Shown: positions 25,894 to 35,460, numbered from the stretch's first letter. The stretch: 64,000 nucleotides of DNA from Deltaproteobacteria bacterium (GCA_021372695.1 JAJFTY010000079.1:16510-80509), one strand, 5' to 3'. Numbers and translations are program-made. Notes: generated from the sequence alone by a model not told the origin.

Positions 25894-27626
25894 GAAAGGG
25901 CTCCTTTTTCGGCAACGGGCAAGGACAGTGTCACGGTGGTCCCCTTGCCGGGGGTCGAACGGAAAACGAGGCGGCCTCCATGTTCTTTGACGATCGCGGC
26001 GCTCACGGAGAGGCCGAGGCCGGTGCCGCCTCGGTCGCGCTTGGTGGTATAGAAGGGATCGGTCACATACTGGAGTTGATCGGGTGCGATGCCGATTCCC
26101 TCATCGGCGATCTCGAGTTCGACCATGCGATCTTCGCGGTTGAGGCGTGTCGTCAGCGTGACGCTCCTGCTTCTATCCGGAAGAGCCTGGCAGGCGTTCA
26201 GCAGAAGATTCACGATGACCTGCTCGACGCGCTGCGCATTGCCCCGGATTCTGGGCAGCTCCCCTGCATAACGGACGAGAAAGGAGTCAGTGAATTTCTT
26301 GATGTTATTGTCCATCAGCCGTAAGGCAGCCTTGGCCACGGCATTGAGGTCCACCGGTTCGTCGAGGCCGGAACTGCCGGGTCGGCTGAAATTCTTCAGA
26401 TCTTCAACGATGCGCCCGATCCGTTTCGAGGCCTCGATCGTTTCAGTCAGCATCTGCTCAAGATTTTCCCGCACCTCCGAATACCGCCACTTTCCCAGAG
26501 GGAAATCACCTTCGCTCTTGTACCTCTCCTCCGTGACCTCCCGGAGGTCGTCATGCATGTCTGCCAGCATCGACGTGTTCAGAAGGATGAGACCGTTGGG
26601 GTTGTTGATTTCATGGGCCACACCGGAGACGAGGGTTCCGATAGCCGCCATTTTGCTGGCCTGCATCAATTGTTCATGATTGCGCCTCAGCTCTTCCTCG
26701 GCGCGCTGGCGTTCCTTCACTTCCAGGGCCAGCGACGCAGTGCGCTGGGCCACCTTCTTCTGCAGGGTTCTCGACCAGAGGAGCGCACCCAGGAGGATGG
26801 CCAGAAAGAGGCCGGTGAGTATCGATCCAATCCGGATCACCTGGTTCCAGGGCACCCCCGCCGGTTCGAGGACGCCGAGCCATTTGCCGTAAATCTCGTC
26901 GTACTGGCCCGTCTTCTTCACGATGGCCAACCCTTCGCTGAACTTGGCCAGAAGCTCGCGGTTTCCTTTCCTGACGGCAAAGCAGTATCTCTGGTGATCG
27001 ACCTCCCTGATGACGACGATGTTGGAGAGCCCGTACTCCTTGATGAGATAGATCGCGGGAAGTGTTCCCATGAACATGTAGTCATATTTCGCCGAAGCCA
27101 GTAGCCTCAGACCGTTTGCGTAGGTATCGGTGAAAACGAGGCTGTCGCCGAACCCCTTTTCCCTGAGCAGGCCCTGCATCCGTCCTCCCGCCATGACGAG
27201 GATTTTCTTCCCGCGCAGCCCCTCGAGCGATCTCAGGGGCGGAGAATCGTTGCGGCCGAAGATGGCGAGGTTGATGATCGTGTGGGGCGGTGAGAAATCG
27301 AACAGCGTGGCCCTCTCATCGGAATAGGAGAAGCCCCCCATCGCATCGATCCGGCCTTCCGCAAGCGACATGATCCGCTCCTCGTACGTGCCGAGGCGTA
27401 TCTGGACGTTCATGCCCATGACCTTGGCGACCGCCCTCGTCAGATCGATGTTGAACCCCGCCGGCTGACCGTCCTTGCCGATGAATTCATAGGGCGGGTA
27501 GTTCGAGTTGCCCCCGACGATGATCGGTCTATCTTCCGGCGCGGGCTCTCCGGCGGCTGTGGACGGCGCAAACCCCGCCATGCACCAGATGGCCATGGCG
27601 ATGCCCGCCCAGCGGATCGTCTTCAT
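25890..27626 (-). CDS. Sensor histidine kinase with periplasmic solute-binding domain
   Basis: 578 residues from MKTIRWAGIAMAIWCMAGF, a signal sequence. An in-frame start at 27773 with a moderate ribosome-binding site would add 49 residues. Residues about 33-265 are a family-3 solute-binding domain (IIVGGNSNYPPYEFIGKDGQ), as in amino-acid receptors. TM2 is near 275-297 (IGSILTGLFLAILLGALLWS). Then HisKA with GTLVSGVAHEINNPNG (His autophosphorylation) and HATPase blocks NLLLNACQALP, EIADEGIGI and GGTGLGLSVSAAIV. It is coupled to the NtrC-type partner and probably senses a small periplasmic ligand that switches on the selenoproteins. Confidence 0.9.
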   Translation of the reverse strand: MKTIRWAGIAMAIWCMAGFAPSTAAGEPAPEDRPIIVGGNSNYPPYEFIGKDGQPAGFNIDLTRAVAKVMGMNVQIRLGTYEERIMSLAEGRIDAMGGFSYSDERATLFDFSPPHTIINLAIFGRNDSPPLRSLEGLRGKKILVMAGGRMQGLLREKGFGDSLVFTDTYANGLRLLASAKYDYMFMGTLPAIYLIKEYGLSNIVVIREVDHQRYCFAVRKGNRELLAKFSEGLAIVKKTGQYDEIYGKWLGVLEPAGVPWNQVIRIGSILTGLFLAILLGALLWSRTLQKKVAQRTASLALEVKERQRAEEELRRNHEQLMQASKMAAIGTLVSGVAHEINNPNGLILLNTSMLADMHDDLREVTEERYKSEGDFPLGKWRYSEVRENLEQMLTETIEASKRIGRIVEDLKNFSRPGSSGLDEPVDLNAVAKAALRLMDNNIKKFTDSFLVRYAGELPRIRGNAQRVEQVIVNLLLNACQALPDRSRSVTLTTRLNREDRMVELEIADEGIGIAPDQLQYVTDPFYTTKRDRGGTGLGLSVSAAIVKEHGGRLVFRSTPGKGTTVTLSLPVAEKGALS

Positions 27627-27998
27627 CAAGGATGCCCGTTGACGTCCGGGATCGGGTCCGGCCGGCTGTCCGGAATTGCGGTGGAGATGTCGGTTCAGTG
27701 GCAGGATGCGGAGAAGAAACCGATGATCCGTGAAAAGGCTTTCTGACATCAAGACATTTTTTTCCAAGGGCATATGTGGCCCTCTGAGTACTCCTCAAAC
27801 GGGACGTCGACCGGGAAACGGGCTCACCGAACGGCCCGGCCGGTGCCTTTATACTGCGATTCAGAGAGATTCGCAAGCGATATCCTTCTTTTAGGCGACC
27901 GGTCTGGAGGGACCTGTCGGAGAGAGATCCGGCGCCGTGAAGATGAACGGGCGCGGCCGGGCGATTTTCAGCTTCTCCGGGAGATGACAGAGGCGTTC

Positions 27999-28760
27999 TC
28001 AGACCCGGAGGAAACGGTCGATCGTCCAGACCGTCACCCGGGGATGCTGAGCCGCCTGCTCACGCTGAACCGGCGTGTTGTAGCCCCAATCCGCCAGGTA
28101 GAGGCAGACGCCATCTAGGAGAGGATTCTTGGTGACTTCCATCAGCGTGTCGAGCCTGTCCTCGACAAAATGGATCCGGCCGCCCCGCAGCGACGGCTCC
28201 GCGATCAACCGTTCGAGCATCTCTCCTTTGCCGAGATTCCGCTCCAGCCCCCAGACCCCCTCCTCCGGTATCCGCACTCCCTCGGCGTCGAGCAGTTGCC
28301 GGGTGAAGCGTTCCTGCTTGGTGGTGAGGATGAAGACCGGATGTGAAACGAGGGCCTCCCGGAGGCGTGCGGTTGCGCCGGGATAGAAGCGGTGTCGGCT
28401 CAGCCAGTCGCCGCTGTTTTCGGCGATCCATTCGTCCCGCGTCCGGCCGAAAAGCTCCACCAGCGGCCGTTTGTTCAGTCGATGCCGGCTCATCAGGGCA
28501 TCGCAGAGCGGCAGGAAGCCGTCCAGGATGGCGGCATCGTCCACGCCTTCATGGATCAGCTTCATCAGCGGGATCATCTGGTATCCGGTCTCGACCACGG
28601 GGCGCAGGTGCACGAAGCGTGCCCGGCACTCCGCGGGAGGTTCGTCCCGTTGCCACTCTGGCCAGATCCGGCTGCCGGCCCGCCAGGCGGTTACCGCGCA
28701 CTCACCGGCGCTGTCGCACAGCACCCCGTCGAAATCGAGCGCGAAAACATCCACGTCCAT
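27999..28760 (-). CDS. HAD-superfamily hydrolase
   Basis: 253 residues. Motif I is ALDFDGVLCDS at residues 7-17, motif II is VFILTTKQERF near 144-154, and HFVEDRLDTL near 197-206 fits motif IV. The cap is inserted between motifs I and II (type C1), as in phosphoglycolate-phosphatase-like enzymes. Substrate is not predictable. It lies alone on the minus strand, with 91 bases to the flavoprotein upstream. Confidence 0.82.
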   Translation of the reverse strand: MDVDVFALDFDGVLCDSAGECAVTAWRAGSRIWPEWQRDEPPAECRARFVHLRPVVETGYQMIPLMKLIHEGVDDAAILDGFLPLCDALMSRHRLNKRPLVELFGRTRDEWIAENSGDWLSRHRFYPGATARLREALVSHPVFILTTKQERFTRQLLDAEGVRIPEEGVWGLERNLGKGEMLERLIAEPSLRGGRIHFVEDRLDTLMEVTKNPLLDGVCLYLADWGYNTPVQREQAAQHPRVTVWTIDRFLRV

Positions 28761-28851
28761 GTGAAATCCCCCGTATTCCTTTGACGGTCATCCACGCCTT
28801 CGCCCCCGGCGATTCGAGCTCTCCCCTGCTACCCGGAACGCCGGCGTGAGG

Positions 28852-29850
28852 TCACAAGCCCCCCTTCCCCAGCCGCGTGGCAGCCTTCTCTGCCCACAGC
28901 GGGTCGGCCAGCAGGGCTCTGCCGACGGCCACCAGGTCGATCCTTCCCTCCCGGATCAAACGATCGGCATAGTCCGCATCACGGATGTTGCCGACGCCGA
29001 TCACCGGAATGCCGGCCGCCCGCCGGACGGTTTCCGCGAGGGGAACGAAGAAGCCCTGCTCCGTAAAACGGTCGCGTCCGGTGCCGCCGTACCCCCCGGA
29101 GATGTCGATGACGTCGATCCCGGCCCGGGCCAGAAGCTGAGCCGCCTGCGCACCATCCGCGGGAGTCAGCCCGCCCGGCGTCAGGTCGTCGGCCCCCAGC
29201 CGGCAGAAGAGGGGAAAGTCATGCCCCACGGCCTCCCTGACAGCGGCAATCACCTCACGGGCGAAGGTCAGCCTTGCGTCCAGGTCTCCTCCGTAACGAT
29301 CCGTCCGAAAGTTGGTCAGGGGGGAGAGAAACTGGTTGAGCAGATAGCCATGGGCGGAGTGGAGTTCGATGACGTCGAAGCCGGCCTCGGCAGCCCTCCT
29401 GGCTGCCTGGGCAAAGGCAGCGACGATGGCTTTGGTCTCACCCTCGGCGAGCTGACGCGGGGTTTCACCGCTCTTGGGGTCCGCGACAGCGGAGGGGGCA
29501 ACCGGCTGCCCGCCGGCGGCAGCGGTCGTGGTTCTCGCCCCCGCGTGGGTGATCTGGATGCCCGATGCGGCGCCCGCGGCGCGGATGACGTTCGCAAGAC
29601 GGCGCAAACCCGGAAGGCAGCCGTCGTCGTGTATGCCGAGCTGGGTTTCTCCGGCCCTGCCGCCGCTTTCGACGTAGGCATGTTCGACCATGATCAGGCC
29701 GACGCCGCCCTCGGCTCGGGCCGCGTAGTGACGGATGTGCTTTTCAAGGACCCTGCCGTCTTCGGCCATGTGGGTGGCCATCGGCGCCATGACGATCCGG
29801 TTTTTCAGGGTGAGGCGTTGGATGGAGATCGGGTCGAAAAGTCCTGGCAT
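28852..29850 (-). CDS. NADH:flavin oxidoreductase (old yellow enzyme family)
   Basis: 332 residues, single FMN-binding TIM barrel with no C-terminal Fe-S or FAD extension. N-terminus FDPISIQRLTLKNRIVMAPM is family typical. GIQITHAGARTTT, ELHSAHGYLLNQFLSPLTN with the catalytic His pair, NFRTDRYGGDLDARLTFA and IPVIGVGNIRD are diagnostic. It would reduce activated C=C bonds of enoates or similar. ATG at 29850 has GAGAGAGG upstream; earlier in-frame ATGs lack homology. Confidence 0.92.
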   Translation of the reverse strand: MPGLFDPISIQRLTLKNRIVMAPMATHMAEDGRVLEKHIRHYAARAEGGVGLIMVEHAYVESGGRAGETQLGIHDDGCLPGLRRLANVIRAAGAASGIQITHAGARTTTAAAGGQPVAPSAVADPKSGETPRQLAEGETKAIVAAFAQAARRAAEAGFDVIELHSAHGYLLNQFLSPLTNFRTDRYGGDLDARLTFAREVIAAVREAVGHDFPLFCRLGADDLTPGGLTPADGAQAAQLLARAGIDVIDISGGYGGTGRDRFTEQGFFVPLAETVRRAAGIPVIGVGNIRDADYADRLIREGRIDLVAVGRALLADPLWAEKAATRLGKGGL

Positions 29851-30065
29851 GGCTGCCTCTCTCAAAGGGAATCGAAACGAAACAGCGTGCTGCGCCGTTT
29901 CCCCGGTCCGACGGCCGCCGGGTCCGGTTGACGCCGCGCCCATTCCGCCTCCCTCGTGTAAGGCAAGTCACGCCGTCTGTCAACAGATTCCGGCTGGCCG
30001 TCGTCTCCGGCCCCACCGGGACGGGCGGTAGGACGACATTGCCGTGCGGCGGCAATGTCCGGGGT

Positions 30066-30482
30066 CTAGAGGTCATAGTCCCCGGCAGCCTCTGGCTGAT
30101 ACAGGACTTCCCTGATCTCCAGGTGACGCACGCCGGAAGGGACCTTCCACTCGACAATGTCACCGACGCGATATCCCAGCAAGGCTGTGCCGATGGGGGC
30201 CAGAATGGAGATGCGGTTGAATTCGATGTTCGCCTCCGAGGGATAGACAATGGTGTAGGTAAATTCCTCACCGGAGGCCATGTCGCACAGGAGGACCCGG
30301 GAATTCATCGTGACCACCTCTTCGGGAATCCGTTTTGGATCCAACAATTTGGCCCTGTTCAGCTCCTTTTCCAGATCATCGAGATCGGGCCTCGGCCTGG
30401 AGGAGGATCCCCTGATGCCGTCGATGAGCCGCTTTACTTTTTTCATGTCCGCCTTGGTGATGCATATCGTCCTGTTTTTCAT
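30066..30482 (-). CDS. rnk: Rnk/GreA-type RNA-polymerase-binding protein
   Basis: 138 residues: a short N-terminal helical hairpin (about 1-50) and a GreA/GreB C-terminal FKBP-like domain (EEVVTMNSRVLLCD and PIGTALLGYRVGDIVEWKVP). Rnk ('regulator of nucleoside diphosphate kinase') binds RNA polymerase without cleaving the transcript, because its coiled coil is short. The length is that of Rnk and not of GreA (about 158). It follows pntB by 16 bases and may belong to the transhydrogenase operon. Confidence 0.85.
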   Translation of the reverse strand: MKNRTICITKADMKKVKRLIDGIRGSSSRPRPDLDDLEKELNRAKLLDPKRIPEEVVTMNSRVLLCDMASGEEFTYTIVYPSEANIEFNRISILAPIGTALLGYRVGDIVEWKVPSGVRHLEIREVLYQPEAAGDYDL

Positions 30483-30498
30483 TTTTCTTTCCTTTTAT

Positions 30499-31917
30499 TC
30501 ATTGCTGTCCCAGCCGTTCCAGGATCTTGTCCATCGTTTTCTTGGCATCCCCGAGGAGCATAATCGTGTTGTCGTTTCGGTAAAGAGGGTTCTCCACGCC
30601 GGAATAGCCGGGGCGGGCATCGAGATTGAACACGGCGACCCTTTTGGCCTCATGGGCCAGTAGAATGGGCATCCCGGAAATAGGCGTTCCTTCCACATGG
30701 ATGGCTGCCGGATTCACCACGTCGCAGGCGCCAATGACGAGGGCGAGGTCAGTTTGGGAAAATTCGGGATTCACCTCGTCCATCTCCCGGAGCAGTTCAT
30801 AATCAACATCCGCTTCCGCCAGCAGAACGTTCATGTGGCCGGGCATCCTGCCGGCGACCGGATGGATGGCGAACTTGACCTCTTTGCCCATTCCAATGAG
30901 CCTCGTGGCGAGCGAAACCACCCCGAACTGGGCCTGGGCCAGAGCCATGCCATAACCGGGGATGATCACGACCCTGCGCGCCTCTTTAAGAGCGGCCACG
31001 ACGTCGGCCAGCCTGTCTTCGGGACTCCTCTCCGCGGTAGGCGCGGCGGCATGGGTATTCCCGGCTGCCCGCCCAGGCGCCGCCTGAAGCGTGCGGCGCT
31101 TGGAAAACAGGAAAACGCCCGGAAGCGATCGGTTCATCGCCCTGCACATGACGTGGGTCAGGATCGATCCGGATGCGGCGACGCAGGCGCCGCAGGCGAT
31201 CAAAAGCCGGTTTTCGATGACGATCCCGCAGAACGCCGCGGCCAGGCCCGCCGTGGCGTTCAGGAAGGATATCAGAACCGGCATGTCCGCGCCACCGATC
31301 CGGATGGAAAAGAGGACCCCGAAGGAGGCGGAGAGGACGATCAGCGCCATGAGTTCATAACGGATACCCGAGGCGCCGGGCGCCATGCCCAGGACCGCCA
31401 GAGCTAGGGCGACGACCAGGGCGCCGTTGCCCAGCAGCCACCACCCATGTCGGTCGAGCACCAGCGGCGTCTGACGTATCCTGTTGGCGAGCTTTCCGGA
31501 AGCGATCATGCTGCCGCTGAAGGTCGCGGCGCCGACGACCGTTCCCACGAGGCCCGAAACCTCGTTGAGCAAGGCCATCTGGCCAGCCCCGCGGGCCAGC
31601 TCCACATAGGAGACCAGGAACGCCGCGATGCCGCCTGCGCCATGCTGAAAGGCGATCATGGCGGGGATCTGAATCATGTTGACTCTCAGGGCCACGAGGA
31701 GGCCGATTGCGCTCCCGACGGTTACCGCCCCCATGACGATGACCGAGTCGAGGATGAGGTTGCGCACCAGGACCAAAACCAAGGCGCAGGCCAAGGCCAT
31801 CACAGCGGTCAGGGTCCCCCGCTTGGCCCCGCCAGGGGTCCTGAATTGCCAAAAGGCCGCCAACAGGATCAGCACGATGGCCAGATCCAGAAGAAGACCG
31901 GTGGAGGAACTCGTCAT
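30499..31917 (-). CDS. pntB: Proton-translocating NAD(P) transhydrogenase, beta subunit
   Basis: 472 residues. The N-terminal half has about nine membrane segments, starting LLLDLAIVLILLAAFWQF; VSGLVGTVVGAATFSGSMIA and SIRIGGADMPVLISFLNAT are conserved domain-II stretches. From about residue 290 comes the NADP-binding domain III: VVIIPGYGMALAQAQFGV, HPVAGRMPGHMNVLLAEADV, and LVIGACDVVNPAA. Its ATG overlaps the stop of the upstream subunit (ATGA). With PntA it uses the proton gradient to make NADPH from NADH. Confidence 0.96.
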   Translation of the reverse strand: MTSSSTGLLLDLAIVLILLAAFWQFRTPGGAKRGTLTAVMALACALVLVLVRNLILDSVIVMGAVTVGSAIGLLVALRVNMIQIPAMIAFQHGAGGIAAFLVSYVELARGAGQMALLNEVSGLVGTVVGAATFSGSMIASGKLANRIRQTPLVLDRHGWWLLGNGALVVALALAVLGMAPGASGIRYELMALIVLSASFGVLFSIRIGGADMPVLISFLNATAGLAAAFCGIVIENRLLIACGACVAASGSILTHVMCRAMNRSLPGVFLFSKRRTLQAAPGRAAGNTHAAAPTAERSPEDRLADVVAALKEARRVVIIPGYGMALAQAQFGVVSLATRLIGMGKEVKFAIHPVAGRMPGHMNVLLAEADVDYELLREMDEVNPEFSQTDLALVIGACDVVNPAAIHVEGTPISGMPILLAHEAKRVAVFNLDARPGYSGVENPLYRNDNTIMLLGDAKKTMDKILERLGQQ

Positions 31918-32207
31918 TCGGACCCCGCTCCTTTCTTCCTGAAAAGCAGGAGCATCCTGCCGGTAATCGCAAAGCCTCCGACAACATTGAAGGCCGCCGT
32001 GAGCAGGGCCACAGCGCCGAGTGCCACCTCGAACGGGGTGGATGGGACGGCGAACAGGAGGAGCGCCCCCAGGATCGTCACCGCCGAGATGGCGTTGGTG
32101 AGCGACATCAGCGGCGTGTGGAGAAGCGGCGGGACCTTGGATATCAGGAGGTATCCGACGGCAAAGGAGAAGCCGAACACCCCGAAGAGCAGGAGCAGAT
32201 CGGTCAT
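31914..32207 (-). CDS. Transhydrogenase alpha subunit, membrane part (PntA2)
   Basis: 97 residues with three to four membrane segments (LLLFGVFGFSFAVGYLLISK at the start). In E. coli this is the C-terminal part of PntA; here the alpha subunit is split in two genes, as in Rhodospirillum. Both ends overlap neighbours by four bases, so the three pnt genes form one coupled unit. Confidence 0.93.
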   Translation of the reverse strand: MTDLLLLFGVFGFSFAVGYLLISKVPPLLHTPLMSLTNAISAVTILGALLLFAVPSTPFEVALGAVALLTAAFNVVGGFAITGRMLLLFRKKGAGSE

Positions 32208-33388
32208 ATCGGTCCTCCGGATCCCGGATCGGGATTCTCGCCGAGCGCCTTGAGCGTGCCTGCGTGGACGATTTTGCCTGCATGGGTGACGAGCGACTCC
32301 CGGACGATCTCGTCGCTCAGATCGAACCCGTCGCCCTTCTTGAGGAGATTCGCGACGTAATGGTACATGTTGTTGGCGTACAGCCACGACGAGTGCACCG
32401 GGACGGAGCCGGGGATGTTTTTGATACCGCAGATGAAGACGTTGTGCCTGATGGTCTCGGTTCCCGGTTCGGTCAGGGCGCAGTTGCCGCCCTGGTCGAT
32501 GGAAACGTCCACGATGGAGGAGCCGGGCTTCATGGCGGCGACCATCGAATCTGTGAGGAGGATCGGCGCCCTTTCGCCTGGCACCAGGGCGCTCAGCACG
32601 ACGATGTCGGCATCGGCCACCACCCCGGCGATGGCGTCGCGCTCCAACTCCAGCCACTCCGCGGAAAGGGCCTTGGCGTATCCGCCGTCGGCCATGGCAA
32701 GATCAGCGGGAACGATGAAACCCGCAGCCTTGGCGCCGAGACTCTCCCCCTCCTGCCGGGCGTTCGGCCGGATGTCGACGACCTTGACCACGCCCCCGAG
32801 CCGCTTGGCCGTCGCGATAGCCTGGAGGCCCACGACGCCCGCTCCGATGACCAGGACGTTGGCCGGTCTGATCAAACCGATGGCCGTGCCAACCATGGGG
32901 ATGATCCTGGGGAAGCGGTTCGCGGCGATCAGCACGGCCTTGTATCCGGTGAGGGTGCTCATGGAGGTCAGGGCGTCCATCCGCTGGGCCCGCGATATAC
33001 GGGGGATGCTGTCCATGGAAAAGGCGGTGACGTTCCTCTCCCGCAGCGTCTTGACCATCCCGTGGTTGGCGGGCGCGGCGGGGTGGAGGAAGGTGATCAG
33101 CGTCTGCTTTTCCCGCAGCAGATCCATTTCATGGACGCCGCGCCTCTCGTCGAAGAGGGGCTCCTTGACCTTCAGAACGATGTCGGCCTTCCCGTAAACG
33201 GTTTTGGCATCGGGCGCGATCCGGGCCCCCGCCTTGACGTAGTCGTCGTCGCCGAAATAGATCCCTCCGCCGGCCTCGGACTCGACCAGTACCTCCAAAC
33301 CAAGTTTGACGAACTTGGCCACGGTTTCCGGTATGGCTGCCACCCGGTTCTCCCCGGGCATTATTTCCTTCGGCACTCCTATGATCAT
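32204..33388 (-). CDS. pntA: Transhydrogenase alpha subunit, NAD-binding part (PntA1)
   Basis: 394 residues, the soluble domain I. N-terminal MIIGVPKEIMPGENRVA and the block LVIGAGVVGLQAIATAKRLG (Rossmann GxGxxG) resemble alanine dehydrogenase, and the match to transhydrogenase is settled by the two membrane subunits downstream. VPGERAPILLTDSMV and IVDVSIDQGGNC are typical. The HEAT-repeat gene is 54 bases upstream in the same direction. Confidence 0.95.
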   Translation of the reverse strand: MIIGVPKEIMPGENRVAAIPETVAKFVKLGLEVLVESEAGGGIYFGDDDYVKAGARIAPDAKTVYGKADIVLKVKEPLFDERRGVHEMDLLREKQTLITFLHPAAPANHGMVKTLRERNVTAFSMDSIPRISRAQRMDALTSMSTLTGYKAVLIAANRFPRIIPMVGTAIGLIRPANVLVIGAGVVGLQAIATAKRLGGVVKVVDIRPNARQEGESLGAKAAGFIVPADLAMADGGYAKALSAEWLELERDAIAGVVADADIVVLSALVPGERAPILLTDSMVAAMKPGSSIVDVSIDQGGNCALTEPGTETIRHNVFICGIKNIPGSVPVHSSWLYANNMYHYVANLLKKGDGFDLSDEIVRESLVTHAGKIVHAGTLKALGENPDPGSGGPI

Positions 33389-33442
33389 GGCTCTATCTCC
33401 CTTCTATGCAAGAGGCTCAAGGCCGGCACGGCGGCAAAGAGG

Positions 33443-33880
33443 CTATCCGTTAACGATTTTTTCCAGTGACGCCTGCACCGCCTTGTGGAGGATCGGGGGC
33501 TGGGGATCATTGAGCAGGCGGTTCATGCCATCGAGGACCTTTCCGACGGGCTCCCCCGCTTTGTCGTGACCCCGCGAACCGGCCTTGGCCTTTTTCCTGA
33601 GGGTTTTGCCCAGGGCGTCAGCGGCCAGAATCCGGACGTCATGGTAGAGATCGTCGCACATCATGATTGCCAACGCCTCGTCGATGAGGGCGGGACTCGG
33701 CGCCTGAATCCGCGGCAGCGCCCCCAAGGCCGCTTCGCGCAACCGCCAGTTGTCGTTGTAACGCAGGAGCCTGATCAACTCGTCTTGATGGTCTCCGAGT
33801 TTTCCCGCCATTGCCAGCGCCTCCAGTTTCTCCAGGACGCCACCCCAATCCTTAAGATTTCCGAAACTCTGATCGTTCAT
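33443..33880 (-). CDS. Small HEAT-repeat protein ahead of pntAB
   Basis: 145 residues, start MNDQSFGNLKDWGGV with GGGGAGAAG upstream. Leucine/alanine-rich helix pairs such as LIRLLRYNDNWRLREAALGA and ALAIMMCDDLYHDVRILAAD fit HEAT/armadillo repeats, so a protein-binding scaffold is likely. No enzyme motif is seen. It is the first gene after a sigma-54-type promoter and precedes pntA by 54 bases. Its link to transhydrogenase is positional only. Confidence 0.72.
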   Translation of the reverse strand: MNDQSFGNLKDWGGVLEKLEALAMAGKLGDHQDELIRLLRYNDNWRLREAALGALPRIQAPSPALIDEALAIMMCDDLYHDVRILAADALGKTLRKKAKAGSRGHDKAGEPVGKVLDGMNRLLNDPQPPILHKAVQASLEKIVNG

Positions 33881-33926
33881 GTTTCTTCTCCCCTTCCGAT
33901 GTTTTGTGGATCTGCTCATCCCTTAG

Positions 33927-33942
33927 AGCACAGGGCGTGCCA
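33927..33942 (-). promoter_or_regulatory. Sigma-54 promoter upstream of the HEAT-pntAB unit
   Basis: The minus strand reads TGGCACGCCCTGTGCT. The -24 block TGGCACG is perfect; in the -12 block one T is replaced (GTGC for TTGC). Spacing is exact. The start of transcription would fall about 35 bases before the HEAT start codon, and an NtrC-type gene lies directly upstream. Confidence 0.7.
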
Positions 33943-34053
33943 GTCCGCGGAGACGTCGGGGATAATCACCTAAACATCTGATGTGATGTGATATTTTTGT
34001 GATGAGGGGTGGGTGGATTGCCTTTCGCTGGCGCACCAAAGGCATTGTGCGAT

Positions 34054-34067
34054 GCAACGCGCGTTGC
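34054..34067. promoter_or_regulatory. Palindrome upstream of the sigma-54 promoter
   Basis: GCAACGCGCGTTGC is a perfect 14-base palindrome about 115-125 bases upstream of the promoter at 33927-33942 and 18 bases past the NtrC-type gene. It is a candidate activator site; a related TGCAACGGCA follows at 34072-34081. Confidence 0.4.
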
Positions 34068-34085
34068 CTTCTGCAACGGCAGGGA

Positions 34086-35456
34086 CTATTTCGGCAGGAA
34101 CTCCCCGTCCGCGATCTTCAGCTTCTGCATCATGCGCCACAGGGTCGTCCTGTTGATGCCGAGGATGGCCGAGGCCTTGGCCTTGTTCCCTTCTGTGGCG
34201 CGGAGCACGTCGACAATGTGGTTTCGCCCGACCTGCTCCAGCGATCCGTCGGCCTCGCATGCCGCCGGGTCCTCCGGAGGCGGATGGTGGACATGGCGGG
34301 GGAGATTTGCGGGGGTGATTTCATTTCCCTCTGCCAGGAGCACGGCGCGCTCGATCACATTTTCCAGTTCCCGGACGTTCCCGGGCCAGGGAGCGGACTC
34401 GAGCAGCGCCAGCGCCTCCGGGGAGAGGCTGTGGAGCGGTTTGCCGTTTTCCGCCGCGTATTTGTCGAGAAAATGGCGGGCCAGCACGCCGATGTCCTCC
34501 CGACGCTCCCGAAGCGGCGGCAGATCGACGGCCACCACGTTGATCCGGTAATAGAGGTCCTCACGGAATTTCCCCTCCCGGACCAGCTGATCGAGATTCC
34601 GGTTCGTGGCGGCGATGACCCGGACGGACACCTTCCTGCGCTCTGCGGAGCCGACCGGCTGGATCTCGCCATCCTCCAGGACCCTTAGGAAGACCTGCTG
34701 CAGCCCCGGGCCCATCTCCCCGATCTCGTCGAGGAAAATGGTGCCCCCTTCGGCCATCTCGAAAATGCCACGCCTGTCCCGCAGAGCCCCCGTGAAAGAG
34801 CCCTTCACGTGGCCGAAGAGTTCGCTTCCGGCGAGGTTTTCGGTCAGGGCCGCGCAATTGAGGGGGATGAACGGATTGGCCGCGCGCACGCTGTTGAAGT
34901 GGATGGCCCTGGCGACCAGCTCCTTGCCGGTGCCGGTTTCACCCCGGACCAGCACCGTGGTTCTGGAGTCCTTGATCCGGTCGATCATCCGGTAGACGGC
35001 GACCATCGCCTCGCTGCTGCCGATCATGTTTTCGAACCGGTACTTCTTGCGCAGCTGGCTCTCCAGAAGGGCATTGCGCGCCGACAGTGCCTGTTTTTCA
35101 AGGGTCTTTTTCACGACCAGGCGGATGTGGTCGATGTTGAAGGGTTTGGTGATGTAATCCTCGGCCCCCGATTTCATGGCCGCCACCGCCGAGTCGACGG
35201 TGCCATAGGCGGTGATGACGATCACGCCGACATCGGGCCGGTACCCTTTGGCTGCCCGCAGAACATCCATGCCGTCCATCCCCGGAAGCTTCAGGTCGGA
35301 TATGATCAGCTCGAAGTCCGCCGTCTTGAGCTTCTCCAGCGCCCCCTCGCCCGTGTCGACGGCGTCGACCGCGTAGCCCTCCTTGCGCATGATGTATTGC
35401 AGCGCCTCCCTCATTTTCGGATCGTCTTCCACGATCAGAATCCGGTACCCCTGCAT
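34086..35456 (-). CDS. NtrC-family sigma-54-dependent response regulator (second)
   Basis: 456 residues. Receiver at 1-120 with ILIVEDD, phospho-acceptor in LIISDLKLPGMDG and GAEDYITKPF. AAA+ domain with RGETGTGKELVARAIH, VKGSFTGALRDRRG (the GAFTGA loop as GSFTGA) and GTIFLDEIGEM. The C-terminal Fis helix-turn-helix contains GNKAKASAILGINRTTLWRM. Start MQGYRILIV has AGGGGGTGA upstream. The kinase stop is four bases before it. Likely target is the sigma-54 promoter of the HEAT-pntAB unit. Confidence 0.93.
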   Translation of the reverse strand: MQGYRILIVEDDPKMREALQYIMRKEGYAVDAVDTGEGALEKLKTADFELIISDLKLPGMDGMDVLRAAKGYRPDVGVIVITAYGTVDSAVAAMKSGAEDYITKPFNIDHIRLVVKKTLEKQALSARNALLESQLRKKYRFENMIGSSEAMVAVYRMIDRIKDSRTTVLVRGETGTGKELVARAIHFNSVRAANPFIPLNCAALTENLAGSELFGHVKGSFTGALRDRRGIFEMAEGGTIFLDEIGEMGPGLQQVFLRVLEDGEIQPVGSAERRKVSVRVIAATNRNLDQLVREGKFREDLYYRINVVAVDLPPLRERREDIGVLARHFLDKYAAENGKPLHSLSPEALALLESAPWPGNVRELENVIERAVLLAEGNEITPANLPRHVHHPPPEDPAACEADGSLEQVGRNHIVDVLRATEGNKAKASAILGINRTTLWRMMQKLKIADGEFLPK

Positions 35457-35460
35457 GCAA

